64,000 nt of DNA, taken from NCBI RefSeq assembly GCF_023715205.1, contig NZ_JAMBNR010000020.1:1-64000 (forward strand), written 5' to 3'. Both the position numbers and the translations under genes were made by a program. A model generated the notes under the pieces. The model saw only the letters and a program-made list of their open reading frames with translations. It ran no database searches and was not told where the DNA came from. Shown piece by piece: positions 1 to 7,013 of this stretch (the stretch's first letter is position 1; every line of letters starts with the position of its first letter). The DNA comes from Mesobacillus maritimus (GTDB taxonomy: Bacteria > Bacillota > Bacilli > Bacillales > Cytobacillaceae).

Positions 1-21
1 AGGATCAAACTCTCCAATAAA
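1..21 (-). rRNA. rrs: 16S rRNA gene, 5' end only
   Basis: The first 21 bases are the reverse complement of the conserved 5' end of Bacillus 16S rRNA (TTTATTGGAGAGTTTGATCCT on the minus strand). The gene runs out of the window to the left. Its identity rests on the universal 27F-type block plus the rrn leader features found just upstream. The exact mature 5' end is uncertain by a few bases. Confidence 0.93.
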
Positions 22-110
22 GAGTATGAGTTAAGCTCATAAAATAAAACGTTGGCTCATGTTCTTCATAAGAAGACATGATAATATTGTTTGTTGACGC
101 TTGTTTGTTT

Positions 111-125
111 AGTTTTCAAAGAGCA
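111..125 (-). promoter_or_regulatory. rrn leader boxA antitermination site
   Basis: On the minus strand this reads TGCTCTTTGAAAACT, the boxA-like leader element seen ahead of 16S genes in Bacillus rrn operons, where NusB/S10 load to prevent Rho termination. It lies about 90 bases upstream of the 16S 5' end, between the promoters and the structural RNA, as expected. Identification is by motif and position. Confidence 0.8.
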
Positions 126-159
126 ATCGTTTCATTTCATCGCCCGAAGCGACTTCCTT

Positions 160-188
160 AATATATCATGTTGATTATATATTGTCAA
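160..188 (-). promoter_or_regulatory. rrn promoter P2
   Basis: On the minus strand a perfect -35 TTGACA (183-188) is followed after exactly 17 bases by TATATT (160-165). This is a strong SigA promoter directed at the 16S gene. With the second promoter about 100 bases upstream it gives the tandem P1/P2 arrangement typical of Bacillus rRNA operons. Confidence 0.85.
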
Positions 189-262
189 CAATATTCGATA
201 TAGTTTTTTCATTCCGTCTATAAAACGTGAAATTTCGCCACCCGTTTTTAACGGGAGTTTTT

Positions 263-291
263 AATATAACATGCCAAAGGTACGTTTTCAA
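263..291 (-). promoter_or_regulatory. rrn promoter P1
   Basis: On the minus strand TTGAAA (286-291), a 17-base spacer and TATATT (263-268) form a second SigA-type promoter about 103 bases upstream of P2. Tandem promoters at this distance are normal for Bacillus rrn operons. The weaker -35 makes this one slightly less certain than P2. Confidence 0.7.
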
Positions 292-377
292 TATTTTTTT
301 GACAAACAGGAATACTTAACGATTTTTCCGCGTAAGTATGGACAAGCATATCAAATTTTCATATAAGGGAGTGACCA

Positions 378-554
378 ATCATCGAAGCAATTGCTCTATA
401 TCTATCCTTTCTAATGGCCGTATTTTTATTTGGCTACTCTTATATAGAAGGAATCAAATTAATGAACTCAGAAGGGAAAGTATCAGGTGGCACCTTTATT
501 TTCACTGTTACTTCTGCATTTATTTTTTCAGGTTTAACCTATACCTTTATGTAA
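378..554 (+). CDS. possible small membrane protein without a standard start codon
   Basis: An open frame of about 58 codons encodes a protein with two hydrophobic stretches (roughly residues 3-22, IEAIALYLSFLMAVFLFGY, and residues 38-56, ending SGLTYTFM). It is preceded by a near-perfect Shine-Dalgarno AAGGGAGTGA (365-374), but at the right spacing there is only ATC (378 or 381). A TGA closes the frame upstream, and the first ATG is internal. The stop codon sits in a perfect 12-bp hairpin, so the unit looks like a complete gene. Either it uses an AUC start, or a sequence error or mutation has removed the true start. I do not recognise the family. Confidence 0.35.
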   Translation: MIEAIALYLSFLMAVFLFGYSYIEGIKLMNSEGKVSGGTFIFTVTSAFIFSGLTYTFM

Positions 555-578
555 AACCATCCCAAAGGATGGTTTTAC
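551..578 (+). terminator. hairpin at end of small ORF
   Basis: A perfect 12-bp stem (551-562 with 567-578) closes a CAAA loop and is followed by ATTTTCC. The stop codon of the small ORF lies at its base. The T-tract is short, so termination is probable but not certain. It is almost symmetrical and could act in both directions. Confidence 0.6.
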
Positions 579-850
579 ATTTTCCCTGGATATTCGTTAT
601 GTATAACTGTAACAAAAAATTTGCGTTTTCTAGATGAGAATAATTCAACACATAATCTCCTTTGCTATCTTCATTATAGCCCCATATAAAAATTCCGTAT
701 AAACCAGTGTAGGAGTATTGTTATCTTATTCACCACCTTTCCTCTTAAGTTAATAAGTATAAGAATAAAGGGAAAACAGGGCTTCTTCTTGAATATTCAT
801 ATTATAAAAGTAAACTTTTAAAATAATATTAAGATTAGGAGGGGGTACGC

Positions 851-1552
851 ATGAGCATAACAAATTTTATCGATTCAGAAACTTTAATAAGACTTGGCCT
901 TTCAGCTATCCTTGGTCTTGTCATCGGACTAGAACGTGAACTTAAACGCAAGCCTGTTGGTTTAAAGACCAGTTTAGTCATTAGTATTGTAAGTTGTTTA
1001 CTTACAATCGTGTCTATTGAATCGGCCTACATGTTTCCTGGAGACGATGATGTCAACATTACAATGGATCCCCTTCGATTAGCAGCCCAAATCGTCTCTG
1101 GCATCGGCTTTCTAGGTGCTGGTGTAATTTTAAGAAGAGGGAACGATACGATATCCGGTCTTACAACAGCAGCTTTGATTTGGGGAGCGGCTGGTATCGG
1201 CATTGCTGTTGGGGCAGGATTCTACGTCGAGGCTATTACAGGAGTTGTATTACTTATTTTCAGTGTAGAGTTCATGCCATTTTTAATGGGACTAATTGGC
1301 CCTAGACAATTACGCGAAAAAGAACTTGCCCTTGAGTTTATGGTTAGAAACAAGAAAGGCATTGCAAGTGTTCTTGAGAACCTAAAAAGTAGCAAAATGT
1401 CGATCAAAAAAGTACGAATTAAAGATTTAGAAGAAGGCGATCAACTAGTTCAATTAGTAATAACCGTTAACTTTAGAAGGAGGACAACAGATGTATACGA
1501 AGACATCACCTCTTTAAAAGAAGTTAAAAGGGTGAAAATAGAGGAATTATAA
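851..1552 (+). CDS. MgtC/SapB family membrane protein
   Basis: The 233-residue protein has the MgtC/SapB architecture: an N-terminal membrane domain with the family motif GLVIGLERE (about residues 21-29), then RLAAQIVSGIGFLGAGVI and GLTTAALIWGAAGIGIAVG, and a soluble ACT-like C-terminal domain (about 150-233). MgtC proteins affect magnesium homeostasis, membrane potential or ATP synthase activity; the role in this organism is inferred. It starts at ATG behind AGGAGGGGG. It appears monocistronic, and no M-box or other magnesium riboswitch is visible in the 270 bases upstream. Confidence 0.88.
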   Translation: MSITNFIDSETLIRLGLSAILGLVIGLERELKRKPVGLKTSLVISIVSCLLTIVSIESAYMFPGDDDVNITMDPLRLAAQIVSGIGFLGAGVILRRGNDTISGLTTAALIWGAAGIGIAVGAGFYVEAITGVVLLIFSVEFMPFLMGLIGPRQLREKELALEFMVRNKKGIASVLENLKSSKMSIKKVRIKDLEEGDQLVQLVITVNFRRRTTDVYEDITSLKEVKRVKIEEL

Positions 1553-1677
1553 GTCAAACTAGTTAATTATGTACCACTCACTAATTAAAATCGACTAAAC
1601 TGTTAATTGTTTTAATCGTAAAAAAAGAGCTTGCAACTCCGAGATTTTGTCGATATAATTTTTGTAGTGTTACATTA

Positions 1678-1751
<74 letters not shown>

Positions 1752-1754
1752 TTT

Positions 1755-1780
1755 AAAACCTTGTCACTTGACAAGGTTTT
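1755..1780 (+). terminator. terminator of tRNA-Ala
   Basis: AAAACCTTGTCA (1755-1766) pairs with TGACAAGGTTTT (1769-1780), followed by more T residues. It lies immediately after the tRNA and is a standard intrinsic terminator for a single-tRNA transcript. Confidence 0.85.
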
Positions 1781-1841
1781 TTTGTTTTCCTATTTATAAA
1801 TTAATATAGAACAACCCCTCGCAAAAATTGAGTGAAAAAGA

Positions 1842-3213
1842 GGTTCTCCGTCAAATGTTGGGGTGATGACTAGTTGTCGTCACCCTAACCAATATGAAGT
1901 CCAATTCCTTTATGCTGATGTGACAATAGTATTTTTGCTCGAAAGCGTTCAAAACTTCTGAATCCATAGGCATTTCGCTTGAGTACCTTCGTTGAGTTGT
2001 TTATCCCCTCTAAAAAACCATTAGAGTAGTTGTAGACAAAACTATTCAGGATTTCTGTCTGCCAATTCTGGAATGTCCCAATAAGGTTCACCATCTCAGG
2101 GATGCCAGAGGATTTTAGTGACTCATAGAAGAGCTTCAGCTCTTCCTTTACCACACTTATTTCATTTGTTCCAATTTCTTTCGCTCTTGAAAACCACTTC
2201 CGGTATTCTTCCTTTAGCTCATATGCTTTACTTAGTTCCTCTGACATTACTAAGTATCTTTCTAAATTCCAGCGTTCACCTTTTGTAAGCTGTTCTTACG
2301 CCTTATGAAAAACATATCTCATGCGCTTGCACTTCTTACGATCATACGGGTGAAAGTCCTTTTGAACTCTTCTTCTCACTCCATCCAGTGCCCAATAAAC
2401 ATATCGACAAAAATGAAATCGATCGGCAACAATCACCGGTTTACCTAAAGCACTTTGAACGGCAGCTTTAAAGGAATGACTCATATCCATAATGACAACC
2501 TGAACTTGATTTCCATGTCTTTGAAGATAATGCTTAATCGTACTCTTGTAACGATTAAGCATTATCTAGTGGTTTTTTGGTAATTCCATCGGCAATAATA
2601 AGTTGGTATTTTCCTTCTCTGGTATCCCCCTTATATTCATCAATGGCAATGACTGGAGGCAGTTCTTCTACTGGTTTAACTTCACTTCTAGCTAACTGAT
2701 CAAACCTCCGGACAATGGTGGTAGCTGACGTTCCATAATTGTCCCCAATCTCTTTAAACGTCTTTCCTTTAATGGCTCTGATACCAACAGCTTGATTCTC
2801 AATAGAGGTACGTTGATACCTATTTACAAAAGTATTCTTCTCTGAGAAGCGCTTACCACAATCGCAAACATACCGACGGCGTCTATAAAAAATTTGTGTC
2901 TTCCGTTCAAACAACTTCAGGTGTTGAATTTTTTGAATACGGTAATCATGTACACGAGAGGTTCTTGATTGACAGCTGGGACAACGATGGATTTTGCGTT
3001 CCATTTCTACGCAAATACGTATAACTCCCCCTACTTCCTCCACTCGCTTAATATCTACTTCTTTTAAACCTGGTAAACTTATGCTAAAATGCATTTACAC
3101 GCAACTCCATTCATACTTGTTTCTCGACAACTCAAGTATAAAAGAATTGGATGTTTGCGTGTTTTTTTATGCTCTCATAGTTGCATAGGAACCCCAACAA
3201 ATATTATAGAGCC
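1842..3213 (-). mobile_element. ISL3-family insertion sequence, inactivated
   Basis: The element is 1372 bp and bounded by imperfect inverted repeats: left GGTTCTCC...TGTTGGGGT (from 1842) and right, read inwards from 3213, GGCTCTAT...TGTTGGGGT. About 15 of the first 23 positions match. It is flanked by an exact 8-bp direct repeat GAAAAAGA (1834-1841 and 3214-3221), the duplication size of ISL3-family elements. The transposase inside is broken by a frameshift and a stop. The insertion hit the T-tract of the terminator serving the redoxin gene on the right. The intact duplication suggests insertion is not ancient, although the transposase has decayed. Confidence 0.92.
1885..3094 (-). pseudogene. 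ISL3 transposase, frameshifted and interrupted
   Basis: Three consecutive pieces make one transposase of about 402 codons. Residues 1-178 (from 3094) carry the ISL3 zinc-binding region (CPSCQSR and the paired Cys in VCDCGKRF), an HTH (GDNYGTSATTIVRRF) and the first catalytic Asp (AIDEYKGD). A frameshift at about 2555-2565 moves to the second frame, which carries VVIMDMSHSF with the second catalytic Asp and a DRFHFCRY block. A TAA at 2296-2298 then stops that frame, and the same frame reopens to the natural stop at 1885. The damage is one frameshift plus one nonsense codon, so no active enzyme is expected. Confidence 0.93.
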
Positions 3214-3220
3214 GAAAAAG

Positions 3221-3248
3221 AAAACTCTAGGCTTTAGCCTAGAGTTTT
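3221..3248 (-). terminator. terminator of the redoxin gene
   Basis: AAAACTCTAGGC (3221-3232) pairs with GCCTAGAGTTTT (3237-3248). On the minus strand it is followed by CTTTTTC. It lies 14 bases beyond the redoxin stop codon. The 8-bp duplication of the neighbouring IS is the T-tract of this terminator, so the insertion landed exactly at the transcript end. Confidence 0.85.
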
Positions 3249-3261
3249 CCTTCATTTTAAA

Positions 3262-3771
3262 TTACTTTAGTTTACCTAACTCTTCTTTGATTTCATCGAT
3301 TGATTTATCGATTTGGTCTCCCCAATGGTCATTAATGGTATTAAATACAAGAGACCCGTCACCATCGATTAAAGCATATCCTCTGTAGGCAACATCTCCA
3401 TTTTTCATATCCATATGATCAATAAGCTCCAGGTTTTCATCAGATACAAAGGTTACACTTTCACCATAATGTTTTTCCAATTGAGTATAAAGCTTGAGCT
3501 GTTGCTCAGGTGTATCCTTACTAATGATGTATACATCCGCATCAATCTCATCCAACCTTGAAAAATTTTCATGCAACTCAACTAGTTGCTGTTGACAAAT
3601 TCCTCAGGTGTAAGTTGTGATAAAGAAAAATACAGTTGGTTTCCCAGTCGGAAATGATACTTCCTCATTATTTTGATTGAGAAGTGTAATCGGTTCTTTT
3701 AGAGCCGACTGTCCACACGCAGACAAGAATAGGACAACAAGTAAAATTGAAAATAAAAATTTCCTCTTCAT
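3262..3771 (-). CDS. redoxin-domain lipoprotein with in-frame TGA in a UxxC motif (candidate selenoprotein)
   Basis: Read through, this is a 169-residue lipoprotein. It has an N-terminal signal MKRKFLFSILLVVLFLSAC with lipobox Cys19, then a thioredoxin-like fold of the AhpC/TlpA type (PTVFFFITTYT at about 45-55). Codon 56 is TGA (3604-3606) where the family has the first active-site Cys: TGA-Gly-Ile-Cys59, followed by QQQLVELHENF. The frame is open on both sides. A hairpin (3573-3589) lies 20 bases 3' of the TGA loopwards, with G at loop position 2, matching the general bacterial SECIS pattern. The likely role is an extracytoplasmic thiol or peroxide redox protein. Alternatives are a nonsense mutation or a sequence error. 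No sel genes are in this window. The start ATG follows AAGGGGT. Confidence 0.7.
3573..3589 (-). promoter_or_regulatory. candidate SECIS hairpin
   Basis: In the mRNA sense, GCAACT-AGTTG-AGTTGC forms a perfect 6-bp stem with a 5-base loop and G at loop position 2. The loop begins 21 bases after the in-frame TGA. Bacterial SECIS elements are small hairpins of this kind shortly downstream of the UGA. The match is suggestive only, since short hairpins are common. Confidence 0.45.
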
Positions 3772-3886
3772 ATGTACCCCTTTTTAAGATGATTTTGAAT
3801 CTTCCATTGTATAAGTTTAGTATTCCTTGAAATAACCGTCAAGTAAATCGTTATATTAGAACTCAAATGTATTATTCTAAAGAAAA

Positions 3887-3912
3887 AAACAGACCCACGA
3901 ATGGGTCTGTTT
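3887..3912 (-). terminator. terminator of cold-shock gene
   Basis: AAACAGACCCA (3887-3897) pairs with TGGGTCTGTTT (3902-3912). On the minus strand it is followed by a run of T residues. It begins 12 bases after the csp stop codon. Confidence 0.88.
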
Positions 3913-3923
3913 GTGTTGGTAAA

Positions 3924-4124
3924 TTAGTTTTTGCGAACGTTAGCAGCTTGTGGTCCACGAGCTCCTTGCTCAACGTCGAATGTTACATCTTGGCCTTCTT
4001 CAAGAGTTTTGAAGCCTTCGCCTTGGATAGCTGAGAAATGAACGAATACGTCATCTCCACCTTCGCGCTCGATGAAACCGAAACCTTTTTCTGCATTAAA
4101 CCATTTTACTTTACCGTTTTCCAT
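3924..4124 (-). CDS. csp: cold-shock protein (CspA family)
   Basis: This is a 66-residue single cold-shock domain protein, an OB-fold that binds single-stranded RNA/DNA and melts mRNA structure. RNP1 is KGFGFIE and RNP2 is DVFVHF. The ending [11 protein letters not shown] is typical of Bacillus CspB/CspD. The ATG at 4124 is chosen because TAGGAGG lies just upstream and the family starts MxxGKVKWFN; the longer open frame upstream is leader sequence. A long leader (over 100 bases) is typical of csp mRNAs. Which B. subtilis paralogue it matches cannot be settled here. Confidence 0.95.
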   Translation of the reverse strand: MENGKVKWFNAEKGFGFIEREGGDDVFVHFSAIQGEGFKTLEEGQDVTFDVEQGARGPQAANVRKN

Positions 4125-4524
4125 TTTATGTTGCCTCCTAGTGTGCAATCCACACATTTTATTACTATTCTTGCTCATTGAGTATCCAGGCGAAAACCAA
4201 AACTTGTTCTTCCCTTATATACCGAACAAAAATAATTCTTTTACAGAATAACAGATATTGAAAGAATTAGCAAGTCTAACCCAAAGTTTGGTTTTCGACA
4301 CTGTTTTACAAACGAACAAGAAATATATTTTCTAGCCTTGAGCTTGTCCAGTAGCCTATAATGTATATAACTCAATGAAAGTCATGATTAGTTAGACACA
4401 TATCGCTCCTTCTAAGCTTCCGGCTATACTATGATTTTTCCCATTCTTGTTACTTCCATTCATTTATTTTTCTTTTTTTCTGGCTATATTGTATAAAAAA
4501 GACTGTTGAAGGTGTGGTGTTTTT
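4125..4524. other. intergenic, csp leader and divergent upstream region
   Basis: About 400 bases between the divergent csp and CAP-domain genes. It holds the csp ribosome-binding site (AGGAGG, about 4133-4138) and AT-rich leader sequence. No RNA gene, repeat or convincing operator is seen. A clear -35/-10 pair could not be picked with confidence. Confidence 0.4.
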
Positions 4525-5640
4525 TTGCGATTTATTTTTCTGATTATAATTGGATTCTTATTATATCAATTTTGGCCCACAGTTGAAGAAAACCTTGGAA
4601 GTAGCCTGGGCGATTCAATTAAAAAAGGGTTCCATACGGTAAAAGATCATACAAATTTAAAGGAATTAAATGAAAACCTTACAGAATTAGAGTCAGTACT
4701 GATCCCCTCCCCTAAACCCGATGGACAGCAGAATTTAGAGGATGTAGAAGTTGATAAACCAGTCTTAGAAGAACCCACTCACCAAACTTTCTCAATTTCC
4801 AATATTGAAATTGGAGACAATAAAAACGAAGTCGAACAAAAAGTCGGTTCTCCAACAAGAATAACGTTAAATGAATATGGAACAAAATGGTTTACTTATC
4901 ACCAAAATTACCGGAATTTCCTTATGATATCTTATAATCAAGAGGATCAAGTTGCAGGGATCTATACAAACCAAGACTTAATTACTTCTTCCAATGGCAT
5001 TGCTCATGGAACATCAAAGGAGCTAGTACTTCAAAACCTAGGAGAACCCATTGACAAACTCCAAAAAGGCAATGTTTTCTATCAACTTCAAGATGATCGA
5101 GATTACGATTTATTCCTAATGGATGATAGTTATGTTTATATTTTTTATGATAAACATCAAAATAATACAGTAACTGCTATGCAGATTATAAGTGAACAAA
5201 TGGAACAAAAAAGGGTTGATTTTTATACAAAAGAAAGTGAAGGATTAAAAGAAGGCTTTGAATACCAGATGTTTGACTTAACAAATGCAACTAGAAGAGA
5301 GCATGGTTTACCAATCCTTGAATGGGATGAGCGAGTTAAAAAAACCGCCAGAAATCATAGCCTTGATATGGCTGAGAATAATTATTTTAGCCATACAAAT
5401 CTTGCAGGGCAATCTCCATTCGATCGCATGCTTGAAGATGATATTTTATTTACCGTTGCAGGAGAAAATCTCGCCTATGGGCAAACAAGTAGCATTTTTG
5501 CTCACGAGGGACTGATGAACTCTCTAGGTCACCGAGAAAATATCTTAAAACCAGAGTTTAGACAACTAGGTGTTGGAGTGGCTTTTAACGCAACCGCCCA
5601 ACCATATTACACTCAAAAGTATTATACAAAAAAAATGTAG
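4525..5640 (+). CDS. CAP-domain (SCP/PR1-like) secreted or membrane-anchored protein
   Basis: The 371-residue protein has an N-terminal membrane anchor or signal (RFIFLIIIGFLLYQFW), a low-complexity spacer, a CAP-associated N-terminal domain (about 90-235, with IEIGDNKNEVEQKVGSP) and a C-terminal CAP domain (about 250-355). The CAP domain shows NATRREHGLP, HSLDMAENNYFSHT, GENLAYG and GHRENIL, including the conserved His/Glu positions. It resembles B. subtilis YlbC. The start is TTG behind GAAGGTG. The biochemical role is unknown; CAP proteins are often extracellular and structural. It is monocistronic with its own terminator. Confidence 0.87.
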   Translation: MRFIFLIIIGFLLYQFWPTVEENLGSSLGDSIKKGFHTVKDHTNLKELNENLTELESVLIPSPKPDGQQNLEDVEVDKPVLEEPTHQTFSISNIEIGDNKNEVEQKVGSPTRITLNEYGTKWFTYHQNYRNFLMISYNQEDQVAGIYTNQDLITSSNGIAHGTSKELVLQNLGEPIDKLQKGNVFYQLQDDRDYDLFLMDDSYVYIFYDKHQNNTVTAMQIISEQMEQKRVDFYTKESEGLKEGFEYQMFDLTNATRREHGLPILEWDERVKKTARNHSLDMAENNYFSHTNLAGQSPFDRMLEDDILFTVAGENLAYGQTSSIFAHEGLMNSLGHRENILKPEFRQLGVGVAFNATAQPYYTQKYYTKKM

Positions 5641-5671
5641 AGAGCCTCAAAATTCCCATTAGGAAATACCT

Positions 5672-5707
5672 AAAAACAGCTCGGTTCAAAGGAACCGAGC
5701 TGTTTTT
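5672..5707 (+). terminator. terminator of CAP-domain gene
   Basis: A long perfect stem AAAAACAGCTCGGTTC / GAACCGAGCTGTTTTT closes on AAAG. It is A-rich on the left and T-rich on the right, so it can act in both directions. It starts 32 bases after the CAP gene stop. Confidence 0.92.
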
Positions 5708-5713
5708 AACTTA

Positions 5714-5894
5714 GGCTCTTTTCTAAACTTTGTTGCTTTTGAACAAAATAAACGTCTAAATTAAGATGAATTTTCAAAAAACAGCTACATTTTATAAGAA
5801 AAGAGCTTAGCATCTAATTTTTAACTTACGAAATGGCTACTATATCGTTAAAATCGGCTTTAGGATTTTAACAACAATCTTTACGAAAACAGCC
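5714..5894 (+). mobile_element. MITE-like element, copy A
   Basis: This 181-bp copy begins GGCTCTTTTCTAAACTTTG and ends (inverted) GGCTGTTTTCGTAAAGATTG. Near its right end it carries the family hairpin GTTAAAATC...GATTTTAAC. The flanks TTAACTTA (5706-5713) and GTAACTTT (5895-5902) agree at 6 of 8 positions, consistent with an aged 8-bp target duplication. It lies between the terminator of the CAP gene and the 3' end of the TerC gene. Confidence 0.85.
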
Positions 5895-5933
5895 GTAACT
5901 TTATATCTATTTGGGGGTTTATAACAAACCCTC

Positions 5934-6743
5934 TTAGGAAACGTGTGAAGCTTCTTCTTTTTTATTAGTTGCTTCTGACTTATCCTTGGATAGGAACCAG
6001 CCAGAAAGAGCAATTCCAACCAGTACTATATAGAAGGTGGCTTTCCAACCTGTTGAATGTGAAAAATCTTCACTAATGATTCCGACTGCCGGATGAGAAA
6101 GTGTTAAAACCGCCAGTTTCACACCTACCCAACCTACGATTATAAAGGCTGCCATTTCTAAACCTGGTCGTTTTTCTAACAACTTAACAAATAATCCTGC
6201 GGCAAAGCGCATGATAATAACTCCTATCATTCCTCCTGCGAAAATGACAATGAATTTTCCACCATTCATTCCACCAATATTCCCGATCGGCATATTTGGT
6301 AGAGTCATAGCTAAAGCAACAGCTGCTAAAATAGAATCGACTGCAAAGGCAATATCCGCTAGTTCTACCTTGAAAACAGTCATCCAAAAACCACTTTTTT
6401 TCTTCGGCTTTTTCTCACTTGTTTCAAGACCTTCTTCATCTTCTTCAGCCTTGCCTTTGACCAGTTTTCGGAAAATATGATTGAGCGCCATGAATAATAG
6501 ATAAAGCGCGCCAATCGCCTGAACTTGCCAGATATCTACTAAGTAAGAAATAATAAAGAGCGAAACAAAACGAAAAACAAAAGCACCAGCTAGTCCATAA
6601 AATAACGCCTTTTTTCTTTGTTCTTCAGGCAAATGTCTTACCATGATTGCAAGGACTAATGCGTTATCTGCCGCTAAAAGACCTTCCATCGCAACGAGTA
6701 CAAGTAGCACCCAGCCATACTCTAGCAATAAGGCTACATCCAT
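5934..6743 (-). CDS. TerC family membrane protein, probable manganese exporter
   Basis: This 269-residue integral membrane protein of the TerC family has about seven helices, with the family motifs EGLLAADNALVLA (about 20-32) and ELADIAFAVDSILAA (about 127-141). Their acidic residues are thought to bind metal. A charged cytoplasmic loop (about 95-115, KGKAEEDEEG and KKPKKKSG) separates the halves. TerC proteins of Bacillus (YkoY/MeeY, YceF/MeeF) export Mn2+ or metallate secreted enzymes. The yybP-ykoY riboswitch upstream supports a manganese role. The start ATG follows GAGGAGG. Confidence 0.93.
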   Translation of the reverse strand: MDVALLLEYGWVLLVLVAMEGLLAADNALVLAIMVRHLPEEQRKKALFYGLAGAFVFRFVSLFIISYLVDIWQVQAIGALYLLFMALNHIFRKLVKGKAEEDEEGLETSEKKPKKKSGFWMTVFKVELADIAFAVDSILAAVALAMTLPNMPIGNIGGMNGGKFIVIFAGGMIGVIIMRFAAGLFVKLLEKRPGLEMAAFIIVGWVGVKLAVLTLSHPAVGIISEDFSHSTGWKATFYIVLVGIALSGWFLSKDKSEATNKKEEASHVS

Positions 6744-6783
6744 AATAATTCCTCCTCATATCGTCGTCGGCGCTATTCGCAAG

Positions 6784-6817
6784 AAAAAACCCTTACCTAT
6801 ATGTTGGTAAAGGTCTT
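6784..6817 (-). terminator. riboswitch terminator 2 (distal copy)
   Basis: On the minus strand AAGACCTTTACC pairs with GGTAAGGGTTTT and is followed by TTC. The left arm repeats the wording of the aptamer closing strand and of terminator 1, so it looks like a local duplication. It lies about 40 bases before the TerC start codon. Confidence 0.8.
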
Positions 6818-6827
6818 AAAAAACATT

Positions 6828-6861
6828 AAAAAGACCCTTACTTTTTAATAGTAAAGGTCTT
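6828..6861 (-). terminator. riboswitch terminator 1 (aptamer-proximal)
   Basis: On the minus strand AAGACCTTTACT pairs with AGTAAGGGTCTT and is followed by a T-run. Its left arm overlaps the 3' closing strand of the aptamer, so folding is mutually exclusive with the metal-bound aptamer. Confidence 0.85.
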
Positions 6862-7013
6862 GCTAACAACAGATTCGTTGCCAATAGAGCCGGAGAATCA
6901 TGTTCTCGTAATGACGACTAATATTGTACAGCTACTCCCCTTTGAATAGGAAAATATACAATTAATTACTTTCTTAGATTAAGCTAGAATCATTGAATTG
7001 TCAATTCCCACAT

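Larger units (their letters stand above)
6783..6946 (-). promoter_or_regulatory. yybP-ykoY manganese riboswitch with tandem terminators
   Basis: On the minus strand the leader starts CAAAGGGGAGTAGC (6933-6946). It continues through GTCGTCATTACGAG and CTCCGGCTC and closes with GCAAGACCTTTAC (about 6852-6864), the 5' and 3' signature strands of the yybP-ykoY Mn2+ aptamer (Rfam RF00080). The closing strand also forms the first terminator stem, giving the usual ON switch: Mn2+ stabilises the aptamer and blocks termination. A second similar terminator follows. It controls the TerC gene about 100 bases downstream. Confidence 0.9.

Noticed and set aside
338-637. 99-codon frame on the plus strand near the rrn promoter
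   Set aside because: It is rich in Arg, Cys, His and Tyr, lacks a ribosome-binding site and overlaps the better-supported membrane frame and its terminator hairpin in another phase.
600-850. Magnesium riboswitch (M-box) ahead of mgtC-like gene
   Set aside because: No conserved M-box blocks or terminator/antiterminator were visible in the leader; only a short AAAAGT/ACTTTT palindrome near 810-823.
1860-1890. GGGTGATGAC...GTCGTCACCC inverted repeat at the left of the IS
   Set aside because: It could be mistaken for a terminator or attachment site, but it lies inside the IS end, just past the transposase stop, and is best seen as part of the element.
3089-3388. 99-codon plus-strand frame across the IS right end and redoxin gene
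   Set aside because: It spans an IS boundary and lies antisense to the redoxin frame with no ribosome-binding site or recognisable domain.
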